Assembly: GCF_014212135.1 (NCBI RefSeq)
Contig: NZ_JACJVQ010000020.1
Coordinates: 1 to 64,000 of the forward strand
Direction: 5' to 3'
From: Cohnella thailandensis
Lineage (GTDB): Bacteria > Bacillota > Bacilli > Paenibacillales > Paenibacillaceae
Length of the DNA: 64,000 bases
The position numbers and the translations under genes were made by a program. The notes under the pieces were generated by a model that was given only the letters and a program-made list of their open reading frames with translations, did no database searches and was not told where the DNA came from. Below are positions 1 through 8,570 of the stretch, one piece after another; position 1 is the stretch's first letter; every line of letters starts with the position of its first letter.

Positions 1-40
1 CTTTGAGAACAGTTCGCTTAAGTTAAACGGGTTATATCTG

Positions 41-84
41 AAAAATAGTGGCGTAAGGGAGGCTATCCCTGCGCCACTATTTTT
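41..84 (-). terminator. Hairpin terminator at the end of the transposase gene
   Basis: On the minus strand, 13-bp arms (AAAAATAGTGGCG and its complement) enclose an 18-nt loop, with the T-run formed inside the right arm. The hairpin overlaps the last codons and stop of the transposase. It is probably a terminator and may also block readthrough into or out of the element. Confidence 0.55.
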
Positions 85-1621
85 CGTTTTCCGTCGATTG
101 CCGCTTTCTTGAGCAGATTATGGGCAAGCGAAAGCCATCCGACCTCTAAGCTTACCTTCGGCAAGCCACGAAGCAGAAATCGCCGGAATCCCCGGTTGTT
201 CTTCATTTGCCCAAACACACTCTCTGGTTCGATCATTCGCTTGACCGATAGCTTATAGCCTTCCTCGCTCCGGAGCTTCTCCCGAACCTGCTGCTTGTAC
301 GCTATATACTTCAGACTAACACTGATTTCCCGGTTTCCTTGGGCTTTCGTACATGCACTCTTAAGCGGACAGTCCTCACAGGTTGAACTACGGTAATGCC
401 TCTTCCGTATCTCATATCCACTTTCGGTTGTTTCCTTGCCTTCATAACGGAAATAAAGCTTCCGTCCTGCTGCGCATGTCCACGTGTCCTCTTCATGGTT
501 ATATGTCCAGTTATCCAGCTTGCTGATATCGTTCTGCCACTTCTTCGATTTCTCTTTATGATAGGTACTGTACTTAACCAGTGCTTCGATTTTCTTCTCT
601 TCTAAGTAAGCATAATTTTCTTCCCCGCCATAGCCAGCATCCGCGATGAGGGTTCCTGGCAGCTTACCAAGAGCTGTTTTGGCTTTCTCTAAATGAGGGA
701 TGAGGCAACGAGTGTCCGTCGGACGTTGATGCAAGCTGTAACCGATGATGAACTGCTCCTCCGTGCCGATTTGTACATTGTAACCGGGCTTTAATTGGCC
801 GTTGCGCATATGGTCCTCCTTCATGCGCATGAAGGTCGCATCCGGATCGGTCTTGCTGAAGCTGTTTCGATCCCCGAGAATCTTCCGTTGCTTTTCGTAT
901 TTTTGTAGCCGAGGGAGAAGGTCTTGGCGAATCGCCCGAACCGCTTTCTTTAGCGGCTTGTCTTTCGGCTTCTCTGTTAGTTTCTTCTCCAGTTTCTCAA
1001 CCGCTTCAACCAGCTGCTCGCTAGTGATCTGCGCAGCATTCCCCAGTTCCGGGAGATCTTCTCCGACGTGTTCCATTTCCTCTTGGCGCTCGCTCTCTGC
1101 GATAGCTTGGAACAACGTCTGCACCTTCTCTTGAAGCTTCGCCTGTTGCTTCACAACGGCCTTGCCCCAGACAAAGGTATAGCGGTTGGCGTTTGCCTCG
1201 ATCTTGGTACGTCGACGAAATAATGGTCGAGCTTGACGTAGCCCGATTCCACGAGGAATTGGAGAACGGCAGTGAAGACGGTCTCGAGAACGGATTTCAT
1301 GCGCTCGGAACGAAAGCGATTAATGGTGCGAAAATCCGGGCGTTGCCGGCCAGCAATCCACATGAACATGATGTTCTCTCGGACGGCTTTGGCAATTTGA
1401 CGGGAGGAGTAAATACGCTGGGTGTAGGCGTAAATGATGACTTTCGTAAGCATTTTAGGGTGATAACTGTCTCGGCCGCCGCCAGGATAAGCGGAGGCGA
1501 AAATCTTGTCGTCCAGGCGATTGACGGCTTCGTTGACGACTCGGACGAGGTGGTGAGGAGGGATGTCATCCTCAAGATCCATTGGCAGGCAAAGTTGGTC
1601 CATGGTATAGTGAATGTACAA
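63..1621 (-). pseudogene. IS1182-family DDE transposase, frameshifted
   Basis: This gene would encode the transposase that cuts and joins the ends of an IS1182-type element. The 5' part (1151-1621, about 140 recognisable residues) has the IS1182 N-terminal region with DQLCLPMDLEDDIPPHHLVR. The 3' part (63 to about 1210) has the DDE catalytic region and the typical C-terminus around ESVFGQMKNNRGFRRFLLRG. The reading frame breaks between 1210 and 1211: the minus strand reads GTCGACGTACCAAG where one additional G would restore VDGTKIEANANRY and a single protein of about 519 residues. The start is a TTG at 1621 behind an AAAGGA-like site. The single missing base and the otherwise intact sequence suggest recent inactivation or a sequencing error. 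Programmed frameshifting is less likely because there is no slippery run at the site and the family normally uses one frame. Confidence 0.85.
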
Positions 1622-1681
1622 AGAAACCGTTCCTTTCTAATGGTTGGGTGGTACCTCCATTTTACCAAAGGACGGTTTCTT
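1619..1681. repeat. Inverted repeat at the transposase start
   Basis: CAAAGAAACCGTTCCTTT at the transposase start codon is repeated in inverted form at 1665-1681 with a single-base bulge, leaving a loop of about 28 bases. On the transposase mRNA the stem would bury the ribosome site and TTG start. This is a known way for insertion sequences to prevent expression by readthrough transcription, but here it is inference. Confidence 0.5.
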
Positions 1682-1730
1682 TGCGTTATAGGGAGAAAGA
1701 AAATGACAGTAAGCGATACCAAATAAGGGC

Positions 1731-1841
1731 ATGTGTCTCCTGGAGGAGCGAAGCGTTTGCTTTTGCCGACGTGAAATCCCCTTGTTAAGGGGTTACCAAA
1801 TCCCATTTCACGGCGGCACCAGCAACCGGAAGGAGACACAT
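1731..1841. repeat. 111-bp cruciform-like palindromic element
   Basis: The outer arms ATGTGTCTCCT (1731-1741) and AGGAGACACAT (1831-1841) are perfect 11-bp inverted repeats. A second stem pairs GCCGACGTGAAAT (1765-1777) with ATTTCACGGCGGC (1805-1817), 12 of 13 pairs. The centre is a hairpin CCCCTT-GTT-AAGGGG (1778-1792). No open frame explains it. It could be a MITE-like repeat, an old IS end, or a folded non-coding RNA. I do not recognise a known family. Confidence 0.6.
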
Positions 1842-1875
1842 CCCTCCAAAATATAAATCGCTAACCTAAAAGACA

Positions 1876-1913
1876 GGGGCTGTCCATAAGTTTATGACTT
1901 ATGGGACAGCCTC
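1876..1913 (-). terminator. Hairpin downstream of the nuclease-like gene
   Basis: GGGGCTGTCCATAAGT and ACTTATGGGACAGCCTC pair around a 5-base loop. Read on the minus strand it follows the stop of the gene at 1944 and runs into TGTCTTTT, so it can serve as its terminator. The GGGGCTGTCC end also resembles termini of some insertion sequences, so it may be IS-derived. Confidence 0.6.
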
Positions 1914-1943
1914 TTAATTTTCATATGACAGATCTTATTTTTT

Positions 1944-3527
1944 TTATTTTTTTCTTTTTCGAATGACAAACCCATTCTCATTAGTCGTGATAATACTTCC
2001 ATCCATGAGGACTCCGGTTATTAATGCATCGCTTAATTTATTTGAAGGATTGTCCAATAAAAGCTCAATCTCTTTCGAATATTTTTGAATCGCTTCCTGA
2101 TAGTCATCCAAATGAATCGTTTTGATGTCAATATTCAAAGAAGACAATTTTCGAGCATATCTGGCAAGTCGGTTTTCTTTAATGAAATAATGATATTTGA
2201 TATTAGCCGTATTTTTGATCTTGCTGAGTTTTTCAATTGTTTTATCGTCCAATTCTTCAAGAAAAACGATGTTGCAGGAATACAAATGAAAGGTAAATTC
2301 TCCTGCTTCATTGAACTTAGTGTTCCTATGCTTTATATATTCAATCATTTTAGACATGCTTGTAGGATAAGGAGTTTTGCTATTAGAGAAGATCGTATTG
2401 GGAAAAATCAATTCAAACCCAATGGCCTGGGTATCTTCTTTCCTATAAAAAAACTCGAATGTTTCGTGATCATAACTTTGTTTTAGCGATATAATATGAG
2501 CGGCCAACCGAGTCCATAAATCTGATTGATCCTTATAAGCGACAATCGTATCGCGCATATCGAATTCAGATAGGACTCGATTATTTATTCCGTGTTCCAT
2601 GTTTTGCAATAGGAATCGATTGATTTCATGGGCCTCTTGTTCTAAGCTCCAAATAATTTTCTGTAAGGATACTTGAAAAATGTATGATTTAAGATTGAAT
2701 AAATATTCGTCGGAATAATGAAGATCCTGTTCGATTTGGTCGATATAAACCTTCTCCATAAAGATATATTGCCTGCACATATAAGCTAACGGATAATCGG
2801 CTTCTTCCAATTTATTAAGGACGGAATCGATTTGAGAGAACAAGAATTTGGCTTTTATCTCCGCCTGTTGAAACATTTCATGGAAGGATCGGATCTTCAA
2901 TTGACCGAAATATTCTCGGATATCGTATGAATGATAAAACAACTCTTTAAATACTTCGATTCGCAGAGTTAAATAATTGGACATCTTTTCAACGATAAAC
3001 GATACGTAATTGTTTTGCTTAGAGTCGCTTAAAACGGTGACTTTTCTGAAGATGTCTTCCAGCATTATTTTCTCGGTCAATTGAAAAATCTCATTATAGA
3101 GATTAAACTGTTTGAGTTCATCGATGATCCCGCTTTGATCGGCAAGAAGTATTTTTATTTGATATTTGGCTTCTCGTTCTTGCTTCCATTTTGTCCATTT
3201 TAAAGTTTCCTTAATGTCCAAATCCTTGGGCAACATTAAGGTCCAAGATTTCACTTTATAATTGGCATTGGCAATGGCCCTGTCGAAAGAATCGTTAATT
3301 TGTTGGTAACTGATATTATCGATAAAAAATTTACATTGGAACACATCGATCGGCTCTGAAAATTCCCCAACGTAGACATCTATTCCTTCATCGCCTGGAT
3401 TTTCCCTTATTTTATGGACATTTTCATCGAATTTTCTTTTTAGCAATGCATAACAAGCATTTTGAAATTGGTGCCTGGCACCTGGTAAGCCATAGAGATC
3501 AATGAAACGCTTGAAATCGATTTGCAA
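1944..3527 (-). CDS. Protein with Mrr-like PD-(D/E)xK nuclease domain, function unknown
   Basis: The N-terminal region (about residues 12-150) has a restriction-endonuclease-like pattern: a helix with FQNACYALLKRKF, then NPGDEGID with D50, then FQCK with Q64 and K66. This is the D...QxK arrangement of Mrr-type PD-(D/E)xK nucleases. The remaining 370 or so residues are mostly helical and match no family I know. The start chosen is TTG at 3527, because AGGAGGG lies 6 bases upstream. In-frame ATGs at 3554 and 3629 lack ribosome sites. The predicted length is 527 residues. Base composition is visibly AT-rich against GC-rich neighbours, and the gene sits beside an IS element, both signs of transfer. 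Domains of this type are common in anti-phage and restriction proteins, but no methylase or partner gene is next to it. A defence role is inference. Confidence 0.75.
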   Translation of the reverse strand: MQIDFKRFIDLYGLPGARHQFQNACYALLKRKFDENVHKIRENPGDEGIDVYVGEFSEPIDVFQCKFFIDNISYQQINDSFDRAIANANYKVKSWTLMLPKDLDIKETLKWTKWKQEREAKYQIKILLADQSGIIDELKQFNLYNEIFQLTEKIMLEDIFRKVTVLSDSKQNNYVSFIVEKMSNYLTLRIEVFKELFYHSYDIREYFGQLKIRSFHEMFQQAEIKAKFLFSQIDSVLNKLEEADYPLAYMCRQYIFMEKVYIDQIEQDLHYSDEYLFNLKSYIFQVSLQKIIWSLEQEAHEINRFLLQNMEHGINNRVLSEFDMRDTIVAYKDQSDLWTRLAAHIISLKQSYDHETFEFFYRKEDTQAIGFELIFPNTIFSNSKTPYPTSMSKMIEYIKHRNTKFNEAGEFTFHLYSCNIVFLEELDDKTIEKLSKIKNTANIKYHYFIKENRLARYARKLSSLNIDIKTIHLDDYQEAIQKYSKEIELLLDNPSNKLSDALITGVLMDGSIITTNENGFVIRKRKK

Positions 3528-3549
3528 TTGTCTCCCTCCAGCAATATCC

Positions 3550-3592
3550 GTCATTCGACAAACCAATAATTGGATAATATCAAACGAATGAC
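3550..3592. promoter_or_regulatory. Possible operator upstream of the nuclease-like gene
   Basis: GTCATTCG (3550-3557) and CGAATGAC (3585-3592) are perfect 8-bp inverted repeats 27 bases apart, and the 11-bp palindrome CCAATAATTGG lies between them. They stand directly upstream of the TTG start, within the only space available for a promoter. Binding by a repressor is inferred from symmetry only. Confidence 0.35.
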
Positions 3593-3603
3593 ATTTCATC
3601 AAA

Positions 3604-3640
3604 TAAAAAAAGTTGAAGCCGTATTGCATGCTTCAACTTT
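3604..3640 (-). terminator. Rho-independent terminator of the GH105 gene
   Basis: On the minus strand AAAGTTGAAGC pairs with GCTTCAACTTT and is followed by a T-run. It lies 9 bases after the GH105 stop codon and separates it from the nuclease-like gene downstream. Confidence 0.85.
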
Positions 3641-3648
3641 AAGAAAAT

Positions 3649-4752
3649 TTATTTTGCTTGCTTAGCCAAGCTCATCTCCGCGCACATGAGGATAAAAGCG
3701 CCCGCCCCATGAAGGTCGTTCTCGCTCGTCGGCCGAGCGATATAATGGGCATAGTCGCCGATTCCGGTGCCGATGCAGATGTTGCCGATGACGACTCGGC
3801 CGTTCTCGTCGAAGGTCAGCGTATCGACGACGCCTTGGTATCCCTTCCAAGCGTACTCCATGTACTTGGGATCCAGGTAGCCGAAGCGTACGGCTTTGGC
3901 GATGGCATGAACGTATAACGCGGTGCACGAGTTCTCGAGCCAATTGTCCGGCCGGTCCCCCTTGTCGACGACCTGATACCAGAGTCCCGTCGCTTCATCC
4001 TGGAACTTCGGAAGGGCGATTAAAAGGTCTTGAAGAATCTCGACCAGCTTAGCCTTGTCCTTATGATTCTCCGGCATGTATTCGAACATCTCCAGCAGGG
4101 CAACCGGGTACCAGCCGATCGCGCGGCCCCAGAATTCCGGCGCGAGCCCGGTTGCCGGATCGGCCCAGGCGGCTTCCTTGGTCTCGTCCCACCCGTGATA
4201 CAAGAGGCCTGTCTTCGGATCCTTCGTATGCTTCTCCATTAGAATGGCTTGATAAGCCATCAAGTCGAAATACTTGCTCTCCCCGAACTCCTTGCCGTAC
4301 ATGACGGCAATCGGCCCCGCCATGTAGAGCCCGTCGAGCCACATCTGATTCGGGTAATGCTCCTTGTGCCAGAAGCCTCCCGAAGGGTTGGTTTTCCACG
4401 ACTTCAACAGCGGGACAAGCGTATGCAGAGCTTTCTTATACCGTTCGTCTCCCGTCTGCTCATACAGGTTAAACAGAAGAACGCCGGGCTGAATGTCGTC
4501 CAGCTCGTCGGGATTGAACTTCTTGATGCTTCCGTCCGGCTGTACCTGGCTATCCACCCAACCTTTGATGTAGTCGAGGTATTTCTTTTTCCCCGTCTCG
4601 CGCCAGGTCTTCTCCATCCCCGACAGGAAGACGCCCTGATGATAGTGGAACCGGTCCGGCGGAAGCCGCTCCGGCTCGAACTTGGCCATGAGCGCCTCGC
4701 AGGCTTTCTCCGCCCATTCGATCGGTGTATGCTTAACGGCCTGTGAATTCAT
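3649..4752 (-). CDS. GH105 unsaturated rhamnogalacturonyl/glucuronyl hydrolase
   Basis: Members of this family (YteR, YesR) hydrate the unsaturated uronic acid left at the end of oligosaccharides by polysaccharide lyases, releasing it for metabolism. The 367-residue protein has the expected length and (alpha/alpha)6-barrel motifs, including DELDDIQPG around D85 and QMWLDGLYMAGP with D140. By motif these match the two active-site aspartates of YteR. There is no signal peptide, so it acts in the cytoplasm on imported disaccharides. The start is ATG at 4752 behind AGGAGG; an ATG 36 bases further upstream has no ribosome site. It is a single-gene unit facing an AraC regulator, which suggests local induction by its own substrate. 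No transporter or lyase is adjacent. Confidence 0.9.
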   Translation of the reverse strand: MNSQAVKHTPIEWAEKACEALMAKFEPERLPPDRFHYHQGVFLSGMEKTWRETGKKKYLDYIKGWVDSQVQPDGSIKKFNPDELDDIQPGVLLFNLYEQTGDERYKKALHTLVPLLKSWKTNPSGGFWHKEHYPNQMWLDGLYMAGPIAVMYGKEFGESKYFDLMAYQAILMEKHTKDPKTGLLYHGWDETKEAAWADPATGLAPEFWGRAIGWYPVALLEMFEYMPENHKDKAKLVEILQDLLIALPKFQDEATGLWYQVVDKGDRPDNWLENSCTALYVHAIAKAVRFGYLDPKYMEYAWKGYQGVVDTLTFDENGRVVIGNICIGTGIGDYAHYIARPTSENDLHGAGAFILMCAEMSLAKQAK

Positions 4753-4860
4753 CTTGTCATCTCCTCCTACTTGTTTTAAGCTCATCATAGCATCGAAAAA
4801 TGTACATTATTTGCGAAAATGACGGAAAACTTCTTATATCTTGCGGAGGAGGGACGGCGG

Positions 4861-5700
4861 ATGGAGGAGCTGTTTTACGAGAACGAGGAAGGCACCTTCA
4901 CGGCATCTTACCGGAAGGCGCGCAGCCACCATATGCCGGCCAATCATTTTCACGGGACGTACGAAATCTTCTATCTCATGTCCGGCAAGCGGGAATTCTT
5001 CATCCAGGATCGTACGCTTGCGGCAAGCGAGGGGGATGTCATCATCATCGCTCCGAACATCCTTCATCGCACGACGAACACGGAGAAGCCGGCGTACGAG
5101 CGTCTCGTCGTTAATATTCATGAAAGCCTGATGACAGCTGCCCATGGGGCGAACCGGGACGTCCTCCTGCCGCTGCTCGGGAAGGAATATGCGATCGTGA
5201 GGGGCTCGCTGCAGGAACGGCTGGCGATCGACGCTCTCGCGCAAGGAATGCTTCAGGAGCTTCGGGAGAAGAAGCCCGGCTTCGAGATGTACGCGCTGAC
5301 GCTCGTGCAGCAGCTTCTTCTGTTGTGCTGCAGGCAAGCCGCCGGTCAGAGCCGACAGGAGACGCCGGAATCTCCGAGTCCCATGCACGAGAGGATCTCG
5401 GAGGTGGTTCGCTACATCAACGACCATTACATGCATGAGCTGTCGCTCCAGCTGCTGTCCGAGAAATTTTACATCAGCCCGTATTATTTAAGCCGTTTCT
5501 TCAAGGAAGCGACCGGTTTTACGTTCGTGGAGTATCTGAACAGCGTCCGGGTGAAGGAAGCGAAGAAGCTTCTGGAGGAGTCCGCCATGAAGGCGAACCT
5601 CATCGCGAAGAAGGTGGGCTTCGGCAGCGTGGCGCATTTCGGCCGGGTGTTCAAGCAGGTGACGGGGCATGCTCCGCTGCATTTTCGCAAGGAGAAGTAG
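4861..5700 (+). CDS. AraC-family transcriptional regulator with cupin sensor domain
   Basis: The N-terminal half has a cupin-type ligand pocket with the histidine-rich stretch SHHMPANHFHGTYEI and EGDVIIIAPNILHR. The C-terminal hundred residues (about 175-275) hold the two helix-turn-helix motifs, ending with the AraC signature around GFGSVAHFGRVFKQVTG. The start is ATG at 4861, because GGAGGAGGG lies just upstream; an in-frame ATG at 4819 lacks such a site. The product has 279 residues. It is divergent from the GH105 gene, separated by about 110 bases, so it probably controls that gene in response to an uronic-acid-containing sugar. The ligand is not evident from the sequence. Confidence 0.88.
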   Translation: MEELFYENEEGTFTASYRKARSHHMPANHFHGTYEIFYLMSGKREFFIQDRTLAASEGDVIIIAPNILHRTTNTEKPAYERLVVNIHESLMTAAHGANRDVLLPLLGKEYAIVRGSLQERLAIDALAQGMLQELREKKPGFEMYALTLVQQLLLLCCRQAAGQSRQETPESPSPMHERISEVVRYINDHYMHELSLQLLSEKFYISPYYLSRFFKEATGFTFVEYLNSVRVKEAKKLLEESAMKANLIAKKVGFGSVAHFGRVFKQVTGHAPLHFRKEK

Positions 5701-5796
5701 AGGGGCGCTGAAAATGTTATGGAAAATAGGAGGTGAACAACGATAAAATATTTCCATGTACAACATCCGATCTTATAGAGGAGACCGTCATTCAAA

Positions 5797-6222
5797 TTGT
5801 CGAAAACCAGACTGCTGACCCTTTCAACATGGGCTTTAACCGTTATCTTTTTGTTTAGCCATTGGTTGCTCTTTTATATCATTGCCAACCAGATTCTTAT
5901 CCACAACTTTATAGGCAATTCGCTAGATAATCTTTTTTATTCCGGTCCGCGATCCGTGTTAATCGGGCTGGCGGCAGCTTTATGTCTAACGGGGATATCC
6001 TTATTCTCCAGCCTTAAGTCAAGAGTGCTTAGGTATGTGTTCCTGGCTCTGAATAGCATCCTGTTTCTTCTTGTCATCTATATTCTCTATGAGGTCCTTT
6101 CGTCCAATGGCTGCTCTGATGTTTACATTCCCCTCATCTATGAAAACACGAAAATCGGGTGCGGCAGCGGAGGCCATAATAATTGGAGCGAGTGGCAGAG
6201 TAAAATAAGGATCGTTCAGTAG
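5797..6222 (+). CDS. Small integral membrane protein, unknown function
   Basis: I do not recognise this 141-residue protein. It has three likely membrane segments: residues 9-31, about 53-71 and about 79-99. A short polar tail follows with two cysteines (SSNGCSDVY and KIGCGSGG), likely outside the cell. The start is TTG at 5797, with GAGGAGA eleven bases upstream. It stands alone between the AraC regulator and a GNAT gene, all in the same direction, and nothing in the context suggests a role. Confidence 0.6.
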   Translation: MSKTRLLTLSTWALTVIFLFSHWLLFYIIANQILIHNFIGNSLDNLFYSGPRSVLIGLAAALCLTGISLFSSLKSRVLRYVFLALNSILFLLVIYILYEVLSSNGCSDVYIPLIYENTKIGCGSGGHNNWSEWQSKIRIVQ

Positions 6223-6276
6223 GAATCGCTGCGGCGAAACGTTAGATAGAAGATAGATAGAACGAGGTGAGTAAAA

Positions 6277-6729
6277 TTGCAAATCCGAAAGTTGAACTCT
6301 AATGAAAAACCGCCGCTTGATCTGCTCTTGCTGGCGGATCCATCGCGGAAGCTTGTTGAAGAGTATCTCCGAAGAGGATATTGCTTCATCGGCTCCCTGA
6401 ATGATCAAATCATAGGCGTCTATGTCTTGTTGCCGACTAGACCCGATACCGTTGAGTTAGTCAATGTAGCCGTCGATGAACGGCATCAAGGCAAAGGAAA
6501 CGGCAAACGGTTAGTGAAGCATGCCATCCAGATTGCCGCAGAGATGGGGTTTAAGACGATCGAAGTCGGTACGGGGAATTCCGGCGTGGGGCAGCTGGCC
6601 CTTTATCAGAAGTGCGGCTTTCGCATAACCGGAGTAGACCGAGACTTTTTCGTTAGGCATTACGACGAAGAGATATTCGAAAATGGCATTCAAGTGTTGG
6701 ATATGATTCGGCTTTCTCAAGATTTATAG
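6277..6729 (+). CDS. GNAT-family N-acetyltransferase
   Basis: The protein should transfer an acetyl group from acetyl-CoA to an amine; the acceptor is unknown. The 150 residues contain the acetyl-CoA loop VDERHQGKGNGKRLV (Q/RxxGxG/A type), strand VELVNVAV before it, and the C-terminal ALYQKCGFRITGVDRDFF typical of GNAT motif B. The start is TTG at 6277 with AGGTGAG upstream. It lies 27 bases ahead of the sensor kinase gene but does not look functionally tied to it. Confidence 0.85.
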   Translation: MQIRKLNSNEKPPLDLLLLADPSRKLVEEYLRRGYCFIGSLNDQIIGVYVLLPTRPDTVELVNVAVDERHQGKGNGKRLVKHAIQIAAEMGFKTIEVGTGNSGVGQLALYQKCGFRITGVDRDFFVRHYDEEIFENGIQVLDMIRLSQDL

Positions 6730-6755
6730 CCACTAGACGTGGGGAGGGATCGAAG

Positions 6756-8570
6756 ATGCTCGCCGGCCTGTCGCCCAAGCTCAAACCCCATTCGCCTCTC
6801 CTACGCAGGCTCTCCATCAAGAACAGGCTCCTGATCGCTTTTCTCATCACTTCGCTCTTGCCCGTACTCCTCGTAGCCGTCTACTCGAACCTCCGCTACG
6901 AGGCTTCCATCTCGAATAAATTAAGCGCTTCCTTTCTTCAGATTTTGTCGGAATCGGCCGTCAACGCTTCCCGGGAGCTCGCGCAATACGAGACGCTCAG
7001 CGAGTCGATCATTATCCATCCGCTCATTCAGAGCGGGCTTCGCCGTTACGACGAAATGACGGATTACGAGAGCAACGAGCTTCAGACGGAGATCAAGGAC
7101 GACCTTGGCGAACAGGTTTTCCGCTTAAGCAACCTATCCAACGTCGTCATCCTCACGAACGAGGGAGAGACGTTCTTCGACCTCGGCTTCGAGTGGTACC
7201 CGAACAATCAACTGGCCGATTCGCTGTCGGGAGTAGAGGCATCCAGCGGCAACGCGAAGTGGACCTACCTGCGCTCCAACCGAGATTCCGACAAAATCGC
7301 GCTCGGCCGGATCATTTACTCGGAGGATAACCTGAATCGGCAGCTTGGTTACTTGATCATCGTCATCGACGAGAAGGTGTTCTCCCGCAACACCTACGAG
7401 CACGTCAGCTTGGGATCGGGCAGCCGGCTGTACATTGCCGACAAGAACGGAACCGTCGTCTCTTCGGGCACTTCGTCGATCTCGCGCGGCAGTACGTACA
7501 TGCAGCAGGAGGTGTTCGACGTCATCGGCCAGCATCCTCCGAACACTTCCTTCTATACCCGAATCGACGGCCGCAAAACGCTCGTGACGAGCTTCTACAT
7601 GCGGTCGGCGGACTGGTACATGATCGGACTGGTCCCGCATGCCTCCATCATCTCGGAGCTGTCGGAGATGAGGGGCAATCTCCTGTACATAAGCTTCTTG
7701 ATCCTGCTCTTGTCCGCATTCGTCGCCCTATGGATCTATCGAAGCATCAGCCACCCGATGAGGGACCTTCTGCAGTATGCCGCCCAGATCAAGATCGGCC
7801 AGCTGGATGCCAGGCTCGGGAGCACGAATCCGGACGAGATGGGCAAGCTGGCCGAGACGATCGATCAGATGGTCGAGAGACTGAAGCAGCTGATCTATCA
7901 AGTCGAAGTCGAACAGAAGGAGAAGAGGGACGCGGAGCTGAACATGCTTCAAGCCCAGATCAATCCGCACTTCCTGTTCAATACGTTGAATTCCTTGAAG
8001 TGGAGCGCCATGATGAGCGGCAATCAAGCGGTAGAGCAAGGGATCGCTTCCCTGTCGGAGCTGCTGCGCAACACGATTCTCGATCAGGAGGAGATAATTC
8101 CGCTTCGGAAGGAGATCGAGAACGTCCTGCACTATTCCGTCATCCAACGCATTCGCTACGGGGATTCTTTCCATCTCTACTGCCGGCTAGGCGACGAGAG
8201 ATTAAACGACTGCCTGGTGCCCCGTTTTATCCTTCAGCCGATCGTCGAGAATTCGATTCTTCACGCGGGAGGCGAGGAAGGGCGAGTCGTCAACATCCGC
8301 ATCGAAGCGACTCGGGAAGAGGGGGAAACTCTTCGCCTCGCGATCATCGACGACGGCAAGGGCTTCGACATGAACGAACGTCCCCGCCGCTACTCGCATG
8401 ACAAGCTGTCCGGCATCGGAATGGCGAACGTCGAAGAGAGAATTCGCCTGCACGTCGGGCCTGGATACGGGATGGAGACCCGCAGCCGGCTCTCCGTAGG
8501 AACGGAGACGGTAATCCGGCTGCCGATTCGGATAAAGGAAGATGAGGGAGGAGGATCGGAGCATGTATAA
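6756..8570 (+). CDS. YesM-type sensor histidine kinase (locus I)
   Basis: This membrane kinase probably senses an extracellular sugar signal and phosphorylates the response regulator encoded next. The order is TM1 (about 25-45), an extracellular sensor region of roughly 260 residues, TM2 (about 308-330), HAMP, then the His_kinase domain with INPHFLFNTLNSLKW (H near 403), the N-box IVENSILHAG near 493 and the ATP-binding DDGKGFDM near 530. This is the LytS/YesM class, in which the phospho-accepting histidine is in NPHFLFN. GGGAGGG precedes the ATG. The 3' end overlaps the regulator's start by 8 bases, so the two are translationally coupled. Confidence 0.93.
   Translation: MLAGLSPKLKPHSPLLRRLSIKNRLLIAFLITSLLPVLLVAVYSNLRYEASISNKLSASFLQILSESAVNASRELAQYETLSESIIIHPLIQSGLRRYDEMTDYESNELQTEIKDDLGEQVFRLSNLSNVVILTNEGETFFDLGFEWYPNNQLADSLSGVEASSGNAKWTYLRSNRDSDKIALGRIIYSEDNLNRQLGYLIIVIDEKVFSRNTYEHVSLGSGSRLYIADKNGTVVSSGTSSISRGSTYMQQEVFDVIGQHPPNTSFYTRIDGRKTLVTSFYMRSADWYMIGLVPHASIISELSEMRGNLLYISFLILLLSAFVALWIYRSISHPMRDLLQYAAQIKIGQLDARLGSTNPDEMGKLAETIDQMVERLKQLIYQVEVEQKEKRDAELNMLQAQINPHFLFNTLNSLKWSAMMSGNQAVEQGIASLSELLRNTILDQEEIIPLRKEIENVLHYSVIQRIRYGDSFHLYCRLGDERLNDCLVPRFILQPIVENSILHAGGEEGRVVNIRIEATREEGETLRLAIIDDGKGFDMNERPRRYSHDKLSGIGMANVEERIRLHVGPGYGMETRSRLSVGTETVIRLPIRIKEDEGGGSEHV

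Larger units (their letters stand above)
41..1681. mobile_element. IS1182-like insertion sequence, ends not defined
   Basis: The frameshifted transposase, its downstream hairpin and the inverted repeat at its start form one element. I could not find a matching pair of terminal inverted repeats with target duplication. The left end may lie before position 1, and the right end is somewhere between 1681 and 1913, where three separate palindromes occur. The boundaries given are those of recognisable parts only. Confidence 0.5.

Noticed and set aside
1190..1220. Programmed frameshift in the transposase
   Set aside because: No slippery run or stimulatory structure at the junction, and one missing base explains everything.
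1731..1841. Retron-like RNA, because of outer and inner inverted repeats
   Set aside because: No reverse transcriptase gene is present nearby.
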